Made by a program: the position numbers and the translations under genes | NCBI GenBank assembly: GCA_030418545.1 | Contig: QAIB01000009.1 | Coordinates: 124,001 to 188,000, forward strand | Direction: 5' to 3' | Origin: Xenophilus aerolatus | Lineage (GTDB): Bacteria; Pseudomonadota; Gammaproteobacteria; Burkholderiales; Burkholderiaceae_C | Length of the DNA stretch: 64,000 nt | Notes under the pieces: generated by a model | The model's database searches: none | The model's input: the letters and a program-made list of their open reading frames with translations, nothing else | What the model was told of the DNA's origin: nothing | In this document: positions 37,490 through 48,282 of the stretch, piece by piece | Layout of the letters: every line of letters begins with the position of its first letter | Numbering within the stretch: the first letter of the stretch is position 1

Positions 37490-38392
37490 TCAGCGCTGCG
37501 CCTTGTCCTTCTGGTTCTGCGCCTCGATGCGTTCGCGCGCGGCCATCCAGTCGGCGTCGCTCCACTGGCGCAGCTCGTAGAAGTTGCCGCCCGTGGCCAG
37601 GGCCTGGCCGCCGTCCATCATGATGCTCTGGCCGGTGAGCCAGTCGCACTGGCCCGGCGCCATGAGGAAGGTGGCCAGGTTCTGCAGCTCGCGCATCTCG
37701 CCCACGCGGCCTTGAGGATTCGCCTTCTTCGTCCGCTCGCCAGGTTCCTCGCCGGGGTTCAGGCGCTTGCTCATGCCTTCCGTGGGAATCTCGCCCGGAC
37801 CGATGCAGTTCAGCCGCACGCCCCACCGTGCCCACTCCACCGCCAGCGACTTGGTCATGACCTCGATGCCGGCCTTGCTCATGGCCGAGGGCACGACGTA
37901 GGGGCCGCCGTTGTCGACCCAGGTGGTGATGATGCTCATCACGCTGCGCATCGGGTCGCCGGCCTTCCATCGGCCCGCGCGGGTGTCGGCGATCCAGCGC
38001 TTGCCCACCGCCTGCGTCACGTAGAAGGTGCCGTGGAAGACGATGTTGGCCACGGCGTCGAAGCCGCGCGAGGACAGCGCCTCCGTCGGCGAGACGAAGT
38101 TGCCCGCCGCGTTGTTGATGAGGCCGGTGAGGCCGCCGCTCTGCCACAGCGACTCGACCATTTCCTCCACCGCTGCGGCCACGCGGATGTCGACGCCGAA
38201 GGTGTCGATGCGCCGTTGGGGAAACTGCGTGCGCCACTGCGCAGCCGTCTCTTCGCACACCGACTGGCGGCGCCCGCAGATCGCGATGTCGGAGCCCAGC
38301 CCGAGCAGCCGCTCGGCCATGGACTTGCCCAGGCCGGTGCCGCCGCCGGTGACGAGGATGCGCTGCCCGCGCATGAGTTGGGAATCGAACAT
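37490..38392 (-). CDS. SDR oxidoreductase, 2,4-dienoyl-CoA-reductase-like
   Basis: The 300-residue protein has TGGGTGLGKSMAERL (15-29) and NNAAGNF (93-99). A PSAMSKAGIEVMTKSLAVEW segment closely follows the mitochondrial/peroxisomal 2,4-dienoyl-CoA reductase pattern rather than the classical YxxxK. K173 sits where that family keeps its catalytic lysine; the usual tyrosine 15 residues earlier is W158, with a tyrosine at 165 instead. It likely reduces unsaturated acyl-CoA during beta-oxidation, although the altered site leaves the chemistry open. Confidence 0.8.
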   Translation of the reverse strand: MFDSQLMRGQRILVTGGGTGLGKSMAERLLGLGSDIAICGRRQSVCEETAAQWRTQFPQRRIDTFGVDIRVAAAVEEMVESLWQSGGLTGLINNAAGNFVSPTEALSSRGFDAVANIVFHGTFYVTQAVGKRWIADTRAGRWKAGDPMRSVMSIITTWVDNGGPYVVPSAMSKAGIEVMTKSLAVEWARWGVRLNCIGPGEIPTEGMSKRLNPGEEPGERTKKANPQGRVGEMRELQNLATFLMAPGQCDWLTGQSIMMDGGQALATGGNFYELRQWSDADWMAARERIEAQNQKDKAQR

Positions 38393-38512
38393 GGTGTCTC
38401 CTGTGAATCGTGAACGAGCGATGCGTGGGCCATGCTAGCGGGCGCGGCGCCGCGGCGCTTGTCAAATCCGGCTCATCGCGCGCCGCGCCGCCCTGGCGAC
38501 AATCGCCTCCAA

Positions 38513-38577
38513 GGTTTCAAGCCGAACGGGCCCGCAGCGCGCGCCCCGCCTGCGCGAGAAGCTACCGAATTCATAGC
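38513..38577 (-). repeat. Short hairpin repeat, copy 4, upstream of the CoA-transferase gene
   Basis: GGTTTCAAGCCGAACGGGCC end, CAGCGCGCGCC..GCGCGAG stem and the terminal near-palindrome GCTAC-CGAATTC-ATAGC. It ends 20 nt before the CoA-transferase start, so it lies in the 5' untranslated region. Confidence 0.7.
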
Positions 38578-38597
38578 ATCCCGAGGAGACGCCCCGC

Positions 38598-39479
38598 ATG
38601 TCCGACGCCCCGCCCCCGTCCTTCCAGCCGCTGGCCGGCGTGCGCGTGCTGAGCCTCGCGCTCAACCTTCCCGGCCCCGCGGCGCTGATGCGCTGCCGCG
38701 CGATGGGCGCCGAATGCCTCAAGTTCGAGCCGCCGGCCGGCGACCCCATGCGGCACTACAACATCACCGCCTATGCCGCGCTGCACGCCGGCGTCGACGT
38801 GCGCACGGTGGACCTGAAACAGCCCGAGGGCCAGGCCGCGCTGCACGAGGCGCTGGCCCGCACCGACGTGCTGCTGACGTCCTTCCGCCCCTCCGCGCTC
38901 GCCAAGCTCGGGCTCGATCGCGCTGCCCTGCAGGCCCGCCACCCGCGGCTGTCGCAGGTGGCCATCGTCGGTGCCGCCGGCGCGCGCGCCGAGGAGCCGG
39001 GTCACGACCTCACCTACCTGGCCGACGCCGGCCTCGTCACCGGCACCGCGCTACCGCCCACGCTCTATGCCGACATGGGCGGTGCCCTGCTCGCGAGCGA
39101 GGCCGTGCTCCAGGCCGTGATCCAGGCGCGCGCCACCGGCCGCGGCGTGCACCACGAGGTGGCGCTGAACGACGCCGCGCAATGGCTCGCGCTGCCGCGC
39201 ACCTGGGGCCTGACGGTGCCGGCCGGCGCCGTCGGCGGTGCCCATGCCGGCTACCGCGTCTACCCCTGTGCCGATGGCCGCGTGGCCGTGGCGGCGCTGG
39301 AGCCGCACTTCGCCGCGCGGCTGTGCGATGCGGCCGGGATGCCGCCCGCCGACATGGCCGACGCCGCCACGCACCGCGCCATCGCCGCCTGGCTCGCGGG
39401 CCAGACGCGCGCCGCGCTCGATGCGCTCGCACACGCGCGCGACATCCCGCTGCACACGCTCGCACCGGACGCCACATGA
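38598..39479 (+). CDS. Class III (CaiB/BaiF) CoA-transferase
   Basis: It moves CoA between carboxylic acids through an aspartyl thioester. The 293-residue protein begins LAGVRVLSLALNLPGPAALMRCRAMGAECLKFEPP, the family start, and has the catalytic aspartate D137 in GHDLTYLADAG. It is shorter than the usual 380-400 residues because the C-terminal part after ADMGGALLASEAVLQAV is compressed. The substrate cannot be called. It overlaps the next gene by 4 nt. Confidence 0.88.
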   Translation: MSDAPPPSFQPLAGVRVLSLALNLPGPAALMRCRAMGAECLKFEPPAGDPMRHYNITAYAALHAGVDVRTVDLKQPEGQAALHEALARTDVLLTSFRPSALAKLGLDRAALQARHPRLSQVAIVGAAGARAEEPGHDLTYLADAGLVTGTALPPTLYADMGGALLASEAVLQAVIQARATGRGVHHEVALNDAAQWLALPRTWGLTVPAGAVGGAHAGYRVYPCADGRVAVAALEPHFAARLCDAAGMPPADMADAATHRAIAAWLAGQTRAALDALAHARDIPLHTLAPDAT

Positions 39480-40153
39480 GGTCCACCGGCACCGTGCGTC
39501 AGTGGGACGCCACCCGCGGCTTCGGCTTCATCCGAACCGGCGACAGCCAGGACGTGTTCTTCCACGTGCGCGACTGGCGCGCCGGCTTCGAGCCGCAGGT
39601 CGGCACCGCCGTGCAGTTCGAGCGCATCGAGGTCGGCGGCAAGGGGCCGCGCGCCATGGCCGTGCAGCCCGTGGGCGCCACCGCTGCCCAGTCGAGTCGC
39701 CCATCCGCCGGCCCGACGCGCGAGCCCCGGCGCGGTGGCGATGCGCGCCCTGCGGCGGCTCGCCGGCGTGGCGGCTCTCGCGCGCCGTCGCGCCTCGGCG
39801 CCGCCTGGTGGGTCGCGTTGCTGCTCTGGGCGGCCCTGCTTGCATTCGGCCTGTCAACGCATCGCCTGCCCGCCTGGCTGGTGGCCGCGCTCGCGGCGCT
39901 GAACCTCGCCACCTTCGTCGCCTACTGGATCGACAAGCGCGCGGCCGAGGCCGGCCGGCAGCGCACGCCCGAGAACACGCTGCATCTCTTCGCCCTGCTG
40001 GGCGGCTGGCCGGCCGCGCGCGTGGCGCAGCAGGGCCTGCGGCACAAGTCCAGCAAGGCCGAGTTCCTGCGCATGTACGCGGCGACGGTGGTGGCGCACC
40101 TGGCCTTGCTTGCGGCGTGGGTGACGGGCTGGGTCGATCGCTTCGTGCGCTGA
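39476..40153 (+). CDS. Cold-shock domain plus DUF1294 membrane protein
   Basis: The 225-residue protein joins an N-terminal cold-shock domain (GTVRQWDATRGFGFIRTGDSQDVFFHV, residues 4-30, with RNP1-like GFGFI and RNP2-like VFFHV) to a basic linker. A C-terminal three-helix DUF1294 region follows (WWVALLLWAALLAFGL, LVAALAALNLATFVAYWIDKRAA, and AATVVAHLALLAAWVTGW). This arrangement recurs in Proteobacteria and would tether a nucleic-acid-binding fold to the inner membrane; its role is unknown. ATG overlaps the CoA-transferase stop by 4 nt. Confidence 0.88.
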   Translation: MRSTGTVRQWDATRGFGFIRTGDSQDVFFHVRDWRAGFEPQVGTAVQFERIEVGGKGPRAMAVQPVGATAAQSSRPSAGPTREPRRGGDARPAAARRRGGSRAPSRLGAAWWVALLLWAALLAFGLSTHRLPAWLVAALAALNLATFVAYWIDKRAAEAGRQRTPENTLHLFALLGGWPAARVAQQGLRHKSSKAEFLRMYAATVVAHLALLAAWVTGWVDRFVR

Positions 40154-40229
40154 ACGCCGCCGATGCCCCGGCCGCTGCGGGGTGATTGAGACGGGCGGGA
40201 CCGGGCCGCTCGGCAGAATCCCGGCCCAC

Positions 40230-41882
40230 ATGGTCACCCTCCCCGCCACCGGCCCGGCGCCGGCTGCCTCCTCACGCCGCTTCTGGCCCGCGCTCGGCGC
40301 ACTGGCGGCCCTGCTGGCCAGCGTGATCGTGCTGGGCCACGACGGGCGGCGCGTCGCGCAACTGCTCGTCCTGGCGCTGCCGCTGCTGGCCTGGCTGTCC
40401 TGGCCGGTGCGCAGTGCCGGCATGCACCGCCTGCGGCAGGCGGCCGTCACGCTGTGGGTCCTGGCCTTCGCGCTCGACGGCGTCGTGCGTGCCTACCTGC
40501 TCGACACCTACCAGTCCGCGCCCGATGGCGCGCTGGTGCTGGGCGCCGCCGCCAACACCAACCCGCGCGAGAGCGCGGAATACCTGTCGATGCACTGGCG
40601 CACCGCGCTGCTGTGGCTGCTGGCCGTGCTGGCCGCGGTGGCCTGCGCGTGGCGGCTGGCGGCACGCGGGCGGCGCGGCCCGTCGGCGCGGCTGTCGCGA
40701 TGGGCCGCGGCCGGCCTGGCAGCGGTGCTGCTGCTGTCGGGCGTGGCCTATGCGAGCAAGCCCTGGCGCCGCCTGCACCCGGTGCTGTTCTGGAGCGGCT
40801 GGCAGTCGCAGCTCGACACCCTGCGTGCCGGCTGGGCCGACCAGCAGCGCGTGCGCGATGCGGCCCTGGCCCGTGCCCGCGCCGCGGCACCGGTGATCGC
40901 GCGCGAGGGGCCGTCGACGGTGGTGCTGGTCATCACCGACAGCATCAACCGCGACAACCTGGGCCTGTACGGCTACCGGCGCGCCACCACGCCGCGCCTG
41001 CAGGCGCAGCAGCGGCAGCTGGGCGAGCAGCTCACGGTGCTGCGCAACGCCTGGTCGGTCGATGCCAGCACCCTGCCCGCGCTGCGCAACCTGTTCGCAT
41101 TCGGCGAGCCCGACCGCGCAGACCCACAGCACCTGCTGGCCATGGCCCGCGCGGCCGGCTACAAGACCTGGTGGATGAGCAACCACGACGACGTCGCCAT
41201 CGAGCAGCAGCATGCACGCCTGGCCGACGTGGTCGACATCGTCAACCGCACCCCCGGCCGCGCCAGCGCCTCGCTCGACAGCGAGCTGCTGGACTGCGTG
41301 CAGGAGGCGCTGGAAGACCCGGCCGAGCGCAAGCTGATCATCGTGCACCTGCTGGGCGCGCACCCGCACTACACCTTGCGCTTCCCGCCGGGCCAGAACC
41401 CCTTCGACGACGAGGTCGACGCCGTGGAATCCGACATGGCGAAGAGCGGCCGTTCCGCCTGGGTGCGGCGCTTCCGGCAGGAGTACGACGCCGCACTGCT
41501 GTACCACGACTTCGTGGTGGGCGAGATGCTGCAACTCACCCGCACCGTGGGCCGCACCGACGGCTACCGCGCCTGGATGTACCTGTCGGACCACGGGCAG
41601 GAAGTGGGCCACGGCAGCGACCGCGCCGGCCACAGCCCCAGCACCGAGTCGGGCTACCGCATCCCCGCCCTGGTGTGGCGCAACCAGCCGCCGCCGGCCG
41701 AGGCCGCGCCGCCCGCCGAGGCGGCCCTGCGCCCCTTCCGCGCCGACTGGGCCGCCTGGACGCTGGCCGACCTGCTCGCGCTGCGCTGGAACGGCCTGCG
41801 CACCGAGCGCGACGTGCTGGCCGCCGGCTACCGCTGGGAAGCGCCGACGCTGCCGATGGCGGTGCGCTCGTTCACGGACTGA
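40230..41882 (+). CDS. EptA/CptA-like phosphoethanolamine transferase
   Basis: The 550-residue protein has about five N-terminal membrane helices and a periplasmic sulfatase-fold domain. The nucleophile region reads TDSINRDNLGLYGYRRATTP (D237, S238). In EptA-type enzymes this is GETxRAxN, so D and S replace the usual E and T. Other metal ligands are visible in HLLGAHPHY and SDHGQEVGHG. It likely decorates lipid A or another glycan with phosphoethanolamine, but the altered site could mean another substrate. ATG at 40230 is used; a GTG 48 nt upstream is an alternative. Confidence 0.85.
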   Translation: MVTLPATGPAPAASSRRFWPALGALAALLASVIVLGHDGRRVAQLLVLALPLLAWLSWPVRSAGMHRLRQAAVTLWVLAFALDGVVRAYLLDTYQSAPDGALVLGAAANTNPRESAEYLSMHWRTALLWLLAVLAAVACAWRLAARGRRGPSARLSRWAAAGLAAVLLLSGVAYASKPWRRLHPVLFWSGWQSQLDTLRAGWADQQRVRDAALARARAAAPVIAREGPSTVVLVITDSINRDNLGLYGYRRATTPRLQAQQRQLGEQLTVLRNAWSVDASTLPALRNLFAFGEPDRADPQHLLAMARAAGYKTWWMSNHDDVAIEQQHARLADVVDIVNRTPGRASASLDSELLDCVQEALEDPAERKLIIVHLLGAHPHYTLRFPPGQNPFDDEVDAVESDMAKSGRSAWVRRFRQEYDAALLYHDFVVGEMLQLTRTVGRTDGYRAWMYLSDHGQEVGHGSDRAGHSPSTESGYRIPALVWRNQPPPAEAAPPAEAALRPFRADWAAWTLADLLALRWNGLRTERDVLAAGYRWEAPTLPMAVRSFTD

Positions 41883-41897
41883 GACAAGGGACCGGTT

Positions 41898-41962
41898 GCT
41901 ATCTTTTCGATAGCATCCTGCACTCGCCGGACACGGGCTGCGGGCCGACTTGGCTCTGGAAT
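41898..41962 (+). repeat. Short hairpin repeat, copy 5, between convergent genes
   Basis: GCTAT-CTTTTCG-ATAGC followed by CCTGCACTCGCCGG, CACGGGCTGCGGGCC and GACTTGGCTCTGGAAT. The stem is more diverged than in copies 1-3. It lies between the stops of the EptA-like gene and the histidine kinase. Confidence 0.75.
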
Positions 41963-41963
41963 C

Positions 41964-44771
41964 TCACGCCGGCGCGCGCCGCTGCCCATCCAGCTCCACC
42001 AGCCGCGCCAGCAGGATCTCCACCTGCGCCGGCTTGGCGAAGTGGTCGTCGAAGCCCGCACCCAGCGCCTTGCGGCGGTCGGCCTCGCGGCCGTAGCCGG
42101 TGAGCGCGATCAGCGCCATGGCCTGCGTTGCCGGCTGGCCGCGCAGCTGCGTCGCCAGCTCGTGGCCGCTCATGCCGGGCAGCCCGATGTCGACGACGGC
42201 GCCGTCGGCCGGCGCCTCGGCCAGCGCCGCGAGCGCCTCCTCGGCCGAGTAGGCGGTGCGCACCCGGTGGCCCTCGAGTTCGAGCCAGCTCGCCAGCGCG
42301 TCGGCCGCGTCGCGGTTGTCGTCGACCACCAGCAGCGCAAGCGTGCGGGTCGGCGCGGGCGGCGCTTCGGCGGCGTCCACGGCCACCTCCGCACCCATCA
42401 GCAGCGGCAGGCGCAGCTCGAAGGTGCTGCCCTGGCCCACGCCGTCGCTGCGCACGCCGATGGCGCCGCCGTGCAGCCGCGCGAGGCTCTGCGCGATCGC
42501 CAGGCCCAGGCCGAGCCCGCCCGCCGCACGCTGCAGCGGCTGCTGGCCCTGCACGAAGCGTTCGAAGACCTGCGGCAGCAGATCGGGCGCGATGCCGATG
42601 CCCTCGTCGATGACCTGCAGGACCGCCTGCGGGTCGCGTGCCGAGGGATCGACCGCCAGCACCACCCGGATCGCGCGGCCGGGGTCGGTGAACTTGGCGG
42701 CGTTGTTGAGCAGGTTGCCCACGATCTGGGCCAGCCGCAACAGATCGCCATGCACCAGCACCGGCTCGGCCGGCAGCTTCACCTCGGGCATCTCGCCGCG
42801 CTGCTGCAGCGCCGGCAGGGTCAGCTCCAGCGCCCGCGCGACGACGTCGCGCAGGTCCACCGTCTCGGGCCGCAGCACGATCTTGCCGGAGACGATGCGC
42901 GACACGTCCAGCAGGTCGTCCACCATGCGCGAGAGGTGCCGCACCTGGCGGTCGATGATCTGCCGCTCGCGCGGAAAGGCCTGCGCATCGCGCCGCTGCA
43001 TCAGCTGCAGCGCCAGCGCCATCGGCGCCAGCGGGTTGCGCAGTTCGTGGCCCAGCATGGCGAGGAATTCGTCCTTGGCTTGGTTGGCATCCTCGGCCGC
43101 CTTCTGCGCGGTGCGCGCCTGTGCGAGCAGGCGCACGTTGTCCAGGGCCAGCGCGGCGCGTTGCGCCACTTCCTGGATCAGCGTGCCGTCGTCGGCCGAG
43201 AAGCGCCGCCCGGACTCGGCCTGCAGCACGGCCATGGCGCCGATGGTGCGGCCGCGCGCGACCAGCGGCACGATGCAGCCCGCCGTGACGCCCAGCGCAC
43301 GCACGAACTCGCGCAGTTGCGGGTCGAGCGCGCCGGGCAGGTCCGAATCGTCGATGTTGCGCAGGAAGGTCTGCCCGGTGGCGATGGCCCAGGGGAAGGA
43401 GCCCGGCGCATCGGACGGCGCCTGGCGCATGGTCACCATGTGGGCGATGGCGGCCGTGCGTTGCGGGTCGAAGTGATGGGTCAGCTTGCGCTGCAGCACA
43501 CCATGCTCGTCGAGCAGGTCGATGCGGCAGAGGTCGCCCACGTCGGGCACGATCACCTGCGCGATGGCCGCCAGGGTCGACTCCTCTTCCAGCGAATGCG
43601 ACAGCGCCGCGCTGGCCCGCACCAGGCGTGCCAGGCGCTGCTCGGCCGCCTGCGCCGTGCCGCGCGCCTGCTGTTCGGCCTGCAGCAGCTTCTCCCGCTC
43701 GGCCTCGCTGAGCCGGTGCTGGGCGGCGGCGGCCTCCAGGGCCCTGGCCACGGCATCCACCTCGGGCACGCCCGAAGGCTCCAGCGCCAGCGCCTGCCCG
43801 CGGCCCAGCGCGCCGGCCTGCTGGCCCAGGCGCGCGATGGGGCGGGTCACGCCGCGCGATATCCACCACGCGGCCAGCCCGCCCAGCAGCAGCGAGAACA
43901 GCAGCCCGCCCCCGTAGGCCAGCAGGCCGCGGCGGAACGCCGCCTCCGCCAGCGACAGCGGCACGCCGATCACCACGAACCAGGGCGTGGATTCCATGCG
44001 CGCCACCGCTGTCTGCGAGCGCACGCCCTCGACGTTGATCGACCGGCCGACGGCGTCGCGCCGGTCGCCCATCTCGCCCAGGATCTTCTTCAGGCTGTCG
44101 CTCGGCGGGCTGCCGCGCAGGCGCGCCTCGTCGACGTTGCGCGCCACGCGGCGCTCGCGCGAGTCGAACACCGAGACGGTCCAGCCCTCGGGAATGCGCT
44201 GGCGCTGGAGCACGCCGGTGATCGCCTCCGGCAGCACCACGGCGGTGAGGACATAACGCGTGGCGCCCTCGCGCTGCACCGGCACCCGCACGGCGAAGGC
44301 GGTGCGGCCCGCATAGGGCCCGGGCGCCATCGCGCCCACGGCGGGCTGGCCGGTGCGCAGCACCTGGTCCAGGCTGTCCCGCTCCACCACCCGGTCCACC
44401 GCCTGGCCGGCGCCGCGCTCGGTGTTGAAGAGCACGCGCCCGTCGGGCGCCGCGAGCAGCAGCGCTGCCCACTCGGGATGCGAGCGGCGCACCGCGGACG
44501 CCAGGTCGCGGGCCGTGTCCAGGCCCTCCGGCGTGGTCGCGCCCAGGGGTTCGGTCAGGGCCAGTGCGTCGAGCGTGGCGATGGTCAGGCGCAACTCGCT
44601 GTCCACGGCCGTGGCGACGGCCCGCGCCACGCCCAGCGTTGAGGCGTCGGTCTGCGCGTACTGCGACCGGAACAGCGCGTCGAGCGCCGCGCCGCACACC
44701 AGTGCCAGCGGCAGGATGGCCACCGATGCGATCAACATCAGGCGGCCCTGCATCGTGATGATGCGGCGCAT
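41964..44771 (-). CDS. Hybrid sensor histidine kinase with GAF and receiver domains
   Basis: The 935-residue protein starts with a membrane helix (LMLIASVAILPLALVCG). A periplasmic dCACHE-type sensor of about 270 residues and a second helix (LLFSLLLGGLAAWW) follow. Then come HAMP, a coiled segment, a GAF domain, the HisKA region with H575 in LAMLGHELRNP, HATPase_c (NNAAKFTDPG, GLGLGLAIAQSL) and a C-terminal receiver with D861 in VVDIGLPGMSG. ATG at 44771 is chosen because the membrane helix begins just after it; an in-frame upstream extension is proline-rich and lacks an RBS. No response regulator is adjacent. Confidence 0.93.
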   Translation of the reverse strand: MRRIITMQGRLMLIASVAILPLALVCGAALDALFRSQYAQTDASTLGVARAVATAVDSELRLTIATLDALALTEPLGATTPEGLDTARDLASAVRRSHPEWAALLLAAPDGRVLFNTERGAGQAVDRVVERDSLDQVLRTGQPAVGAMAPGPYAGRTAFAVRVPVQREGATRYVLTAVVLPEAITGVLQRQRIPEGWTVSVFDSRERRVARNVDEARLRGSPPSDSLKKILGEMGDRRDAVGRSINVEGVRSQTAVARMESTPWFVVIGVPLSLAEAAFRRGLLAYGGGLLFSLLLGGLAAWWISRGVTRPIARLGQQAGALGRGQALALEPSGVPEVDAVARALEAAAAQHRLSEAEREKLLQAEQQARGTAQAAEQRLARLVRASAALSHSLEEESTLAAIAQVIVPDVGDLCRIDLLDEHGVLQRKLTHHFDPQRTAAIAHMVTMRQAPSDAPGSFPWAIATGQTFLRNIDDSDLPGALDPQLREFVRALGVTAGCIVPLVARGRTIGAMAVLQAESGRRFSADDGTLIQEVAQRAALALDNVRLLAQARTAQKAAEDANQAKDEFLAMLGHELRNPLAPMALALQLMQRRDAQAFPRERQIIDRQVRHLSRMVDDLLDVSRIVSGKIVLRPETVDLRDVVARALELTLPALQQRGEMPEVKLPAEPVLVHGDLLRLAQIVGNLLNNAAKFTDPGRAIRVVLAVDPSARDPQAVLQVIDEGIGIAPDLLPQVFERFVQGQQPLQRAAGGLGLGLAIAQSLARLHGGAIGVRSDGVGQGSTFELRLPLLMGAEVAVDAAEAPPAPTRTLALLVVDDNRDAADALASWLELEGHRVRTAYSAEEALAALAEAPADGAVVDIGLPGMSGHELATQLRGQPATQAMALIALTGYGREADRRKALGAGFDDHFAKPAQVEILLARLVELDGQRRAPA

Positions 44772-44944
44772 GCGTCTCCTCGAGGGGGTTGGCGTCGGGA
44801 CGCCGGGATGCTCGCCGGGGCGGCGGGTCCGGGGCCCTCCGGCGGCATTGTGCAGCAGCGATGCAGGTGCCCCGGCGCCCGGGCTGCGCCCACTCGGCGC
44901 CTCGGCCTGCATGCGCGCCGGCATGCGCATGGCCCAATGCCGGC

Positions 44945-45244
44945 ATGGACCTCGAACCCGCGCGCTTCTCCCGGCTCATCCTGCTGTGCACCGATTGCGA
45001 GAAGCGCGACAACGGCCCCAGGTCGCTGGCCGCCAAGCCGGCGCTGCGCCAGCTCAAGCACCTGGTCGCCGAGGGCCCGGGCAAGGTGAAGCTGCTGCGC
45101 ACGCGCTGCATGGGCCTGTGCCCGCGCAAGGCGATGGCGGCCGTGGTCTGCGGCGAGGGGCTGGCACCGGCGACCGCCGAACTGGCGAAGGACGGCGACC
45201 TCGAGACGCTCGCGCGCTCTGCCGCCGCCGCTACCGCACGCTGA
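44945..45244 (+). CDS. Small thioredoxin-like [2Fe-2S] ferredoxin
   Basis: The 99-residue protein has two cysteine pairs, CTDCEK near residues 15-20 and CMGLCPRKAM near 55-64, the layout of the small (2Fe-2S) ferredoxin fold seen in Fdx/NuoE-like domains. No partner is adjacent. It is divergent from the histidine kinase. Function is unknown, though such proteins are widely conserved. Confidence 0.8.
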   Translation: MDLEPARFSRLILLCTDCEKRDNGPRSLAAKPALRQLKHLVAEGPGKVKLLRTRCMGLCPRKAMAAVVCGEGLAPATAELAKDGDLETLARSAAAATAR

Positions 45245-45342
45245 GCCTGCCTTCCTCGCCCGCCCGGGGCTGCAACAGCGCTGACATCAAGTTACGTTCT
45301 TCTCCGGCACGACCGGCCGTGGGCCCGGTGTGGGATGGCGGC

Positions 45343-45705
45343 ATGTCCACGTCCCCGCCTTCCGGCGCGCCATCGCACCCCGACGAAGCCCGCCCCGCGC
45401 AGGCGCGGCCCTCCGCCTCGCCGGCCCCGAGGCGTTGGAGCGGCGCCGACACCGGCCCGCTCCCGACCCCCGCACTGCGCCCGCTGCAGCGGGCCGCCCT
45501 CAGCGCCCTGAGCGCCGGTCGCCGGATCGCCAGGGGCGGATTGCGCGGCGTCGACGCGGCCAACGCGCAGCAGGTCGTTGCCTTTCCCACGCCCACCGTG
45601 CAGGCCCTGCTGCGCTACGGCTTCATCGAGGAGGAGGACGTGAGCGGCGTCTTCCGCGCGACCGACCATGGCCTGCGCGCGCTGGCGGTGCTGCCCGTAT
45701 CGTGA
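45343..45705 (+). CDS. Small hypothetical protein
   Basis: The 120-residue product starts with a proline-rich 40-residue tail (PSGAPSHPDEARPAQARP), then a compact core: QRAALSALSAGRRIARGG, VVAFPTPTVQALLRYGFIEEEDVSGVFRATDHGLRAL. I see no known family. Its stop overlaps the next gene by 4 nt (GTGA), so the two are probably co-expressed. Confidence 0.55.
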   Translation: MSTSPPSGAPSHPDEARPAQARPSASPAPRRWSGADTGPLPTPALRPLQRAALSALSAGRRIARGGLRGVDAANAQQVVAFPTPTVQALLRYGFIEEEDVSGVFRATDHGLRALAVLPVS

Positions 45706-46133
45706 CGCGCTGCTCTTCGTCCGCGATGCTGGGGGGCCTGCTGCTGCTCGGTGCGGTGGCATGCACCCCCGCCGAGCCGCCGGCCGCGCCCACGGTGGAG
45801 ATCGCCATGTGCCCGGAGCCCTGGCAGTTGCAGGACTGTGGCAGCCGCGCCGCTGAAGGGCCGAGTTGCGCGTTCATTCCCGCGTCGGCCGATGCGACGG
45901 CAGGACAGCCACGCGCCTGGGCCTACGACGCCGACGGCGTGAAGCTGACGGACTTCGCCTTGCCGCTCGTGCCGGGCGCGGAAGGCGCGCCGCGTCGCGT
46001 GCGCCTGGCGCTGGAGCATGCGGCACGCCCTGTGCACCGCATCGTCGTGTGTTCGGTCGATCCGCATCTGCCGGTGGTGCGCGAGCGCATCACGCCGGTG
46101 GTCCAGCGCGCCGCGACGCTATCGAATCCATAG
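45702..46133 (+). CDS. Small secreted or lipid-anchored protein
   Basis: The 143-residue product has a short signal MLGGLLLLGAVAC (from an internal Met) and a lipobox-like GAVAC. Four cysteines follow in a mature domain (MCPEPWQLQDCGSRAAEGPSC, and a later VVCSV). The GTG start overlaps the upstream stop; an ATG at 45726 is a reasonable alternative and would begin directly at the signal. The gene ends inside the short hairpin repeat at 46118, which supplies its TAG stop codon. The family is unknown. Confidence 0.6.
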   Translation: MTRCSSSAMLGGLLLLGAVACTPAEPPAAPTVEIAMCPEPWQLQDCGSRAAEGPSCAFIPASADATAGQPRAWAYDADGVKLTDFALPLVPGAEGAPRRVRLALEHAARPVHRIVVCSVDPHLPVVRERITPVVQRAATLSNP

Positions 46134-46183
46134 CTGCCTGCGCAGGACCCGCGGGGCTACAGGCCGATTCGGCTTGCAAGTTC
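46118..46183 (+). repeat. Short hairpin repeat, copy 6, providing a stop codon
   Basis: GCTAT-CGAATCC-ATAGC (46118-46134) followed by a CTGCGCAGGACCC/GGGGCTACAG stem and GGCCGATTCGGCTTGCAAG. Its TAG ends the small lipoprotein reading frame. It lies between convergent genes. Confidence 0.8.
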
Positions 46184-46187
46184 GGCC

Positions 46188-48269
<2,082 letters not shown>

Positions 48270-48282
48270 AAACGGAAATCCT

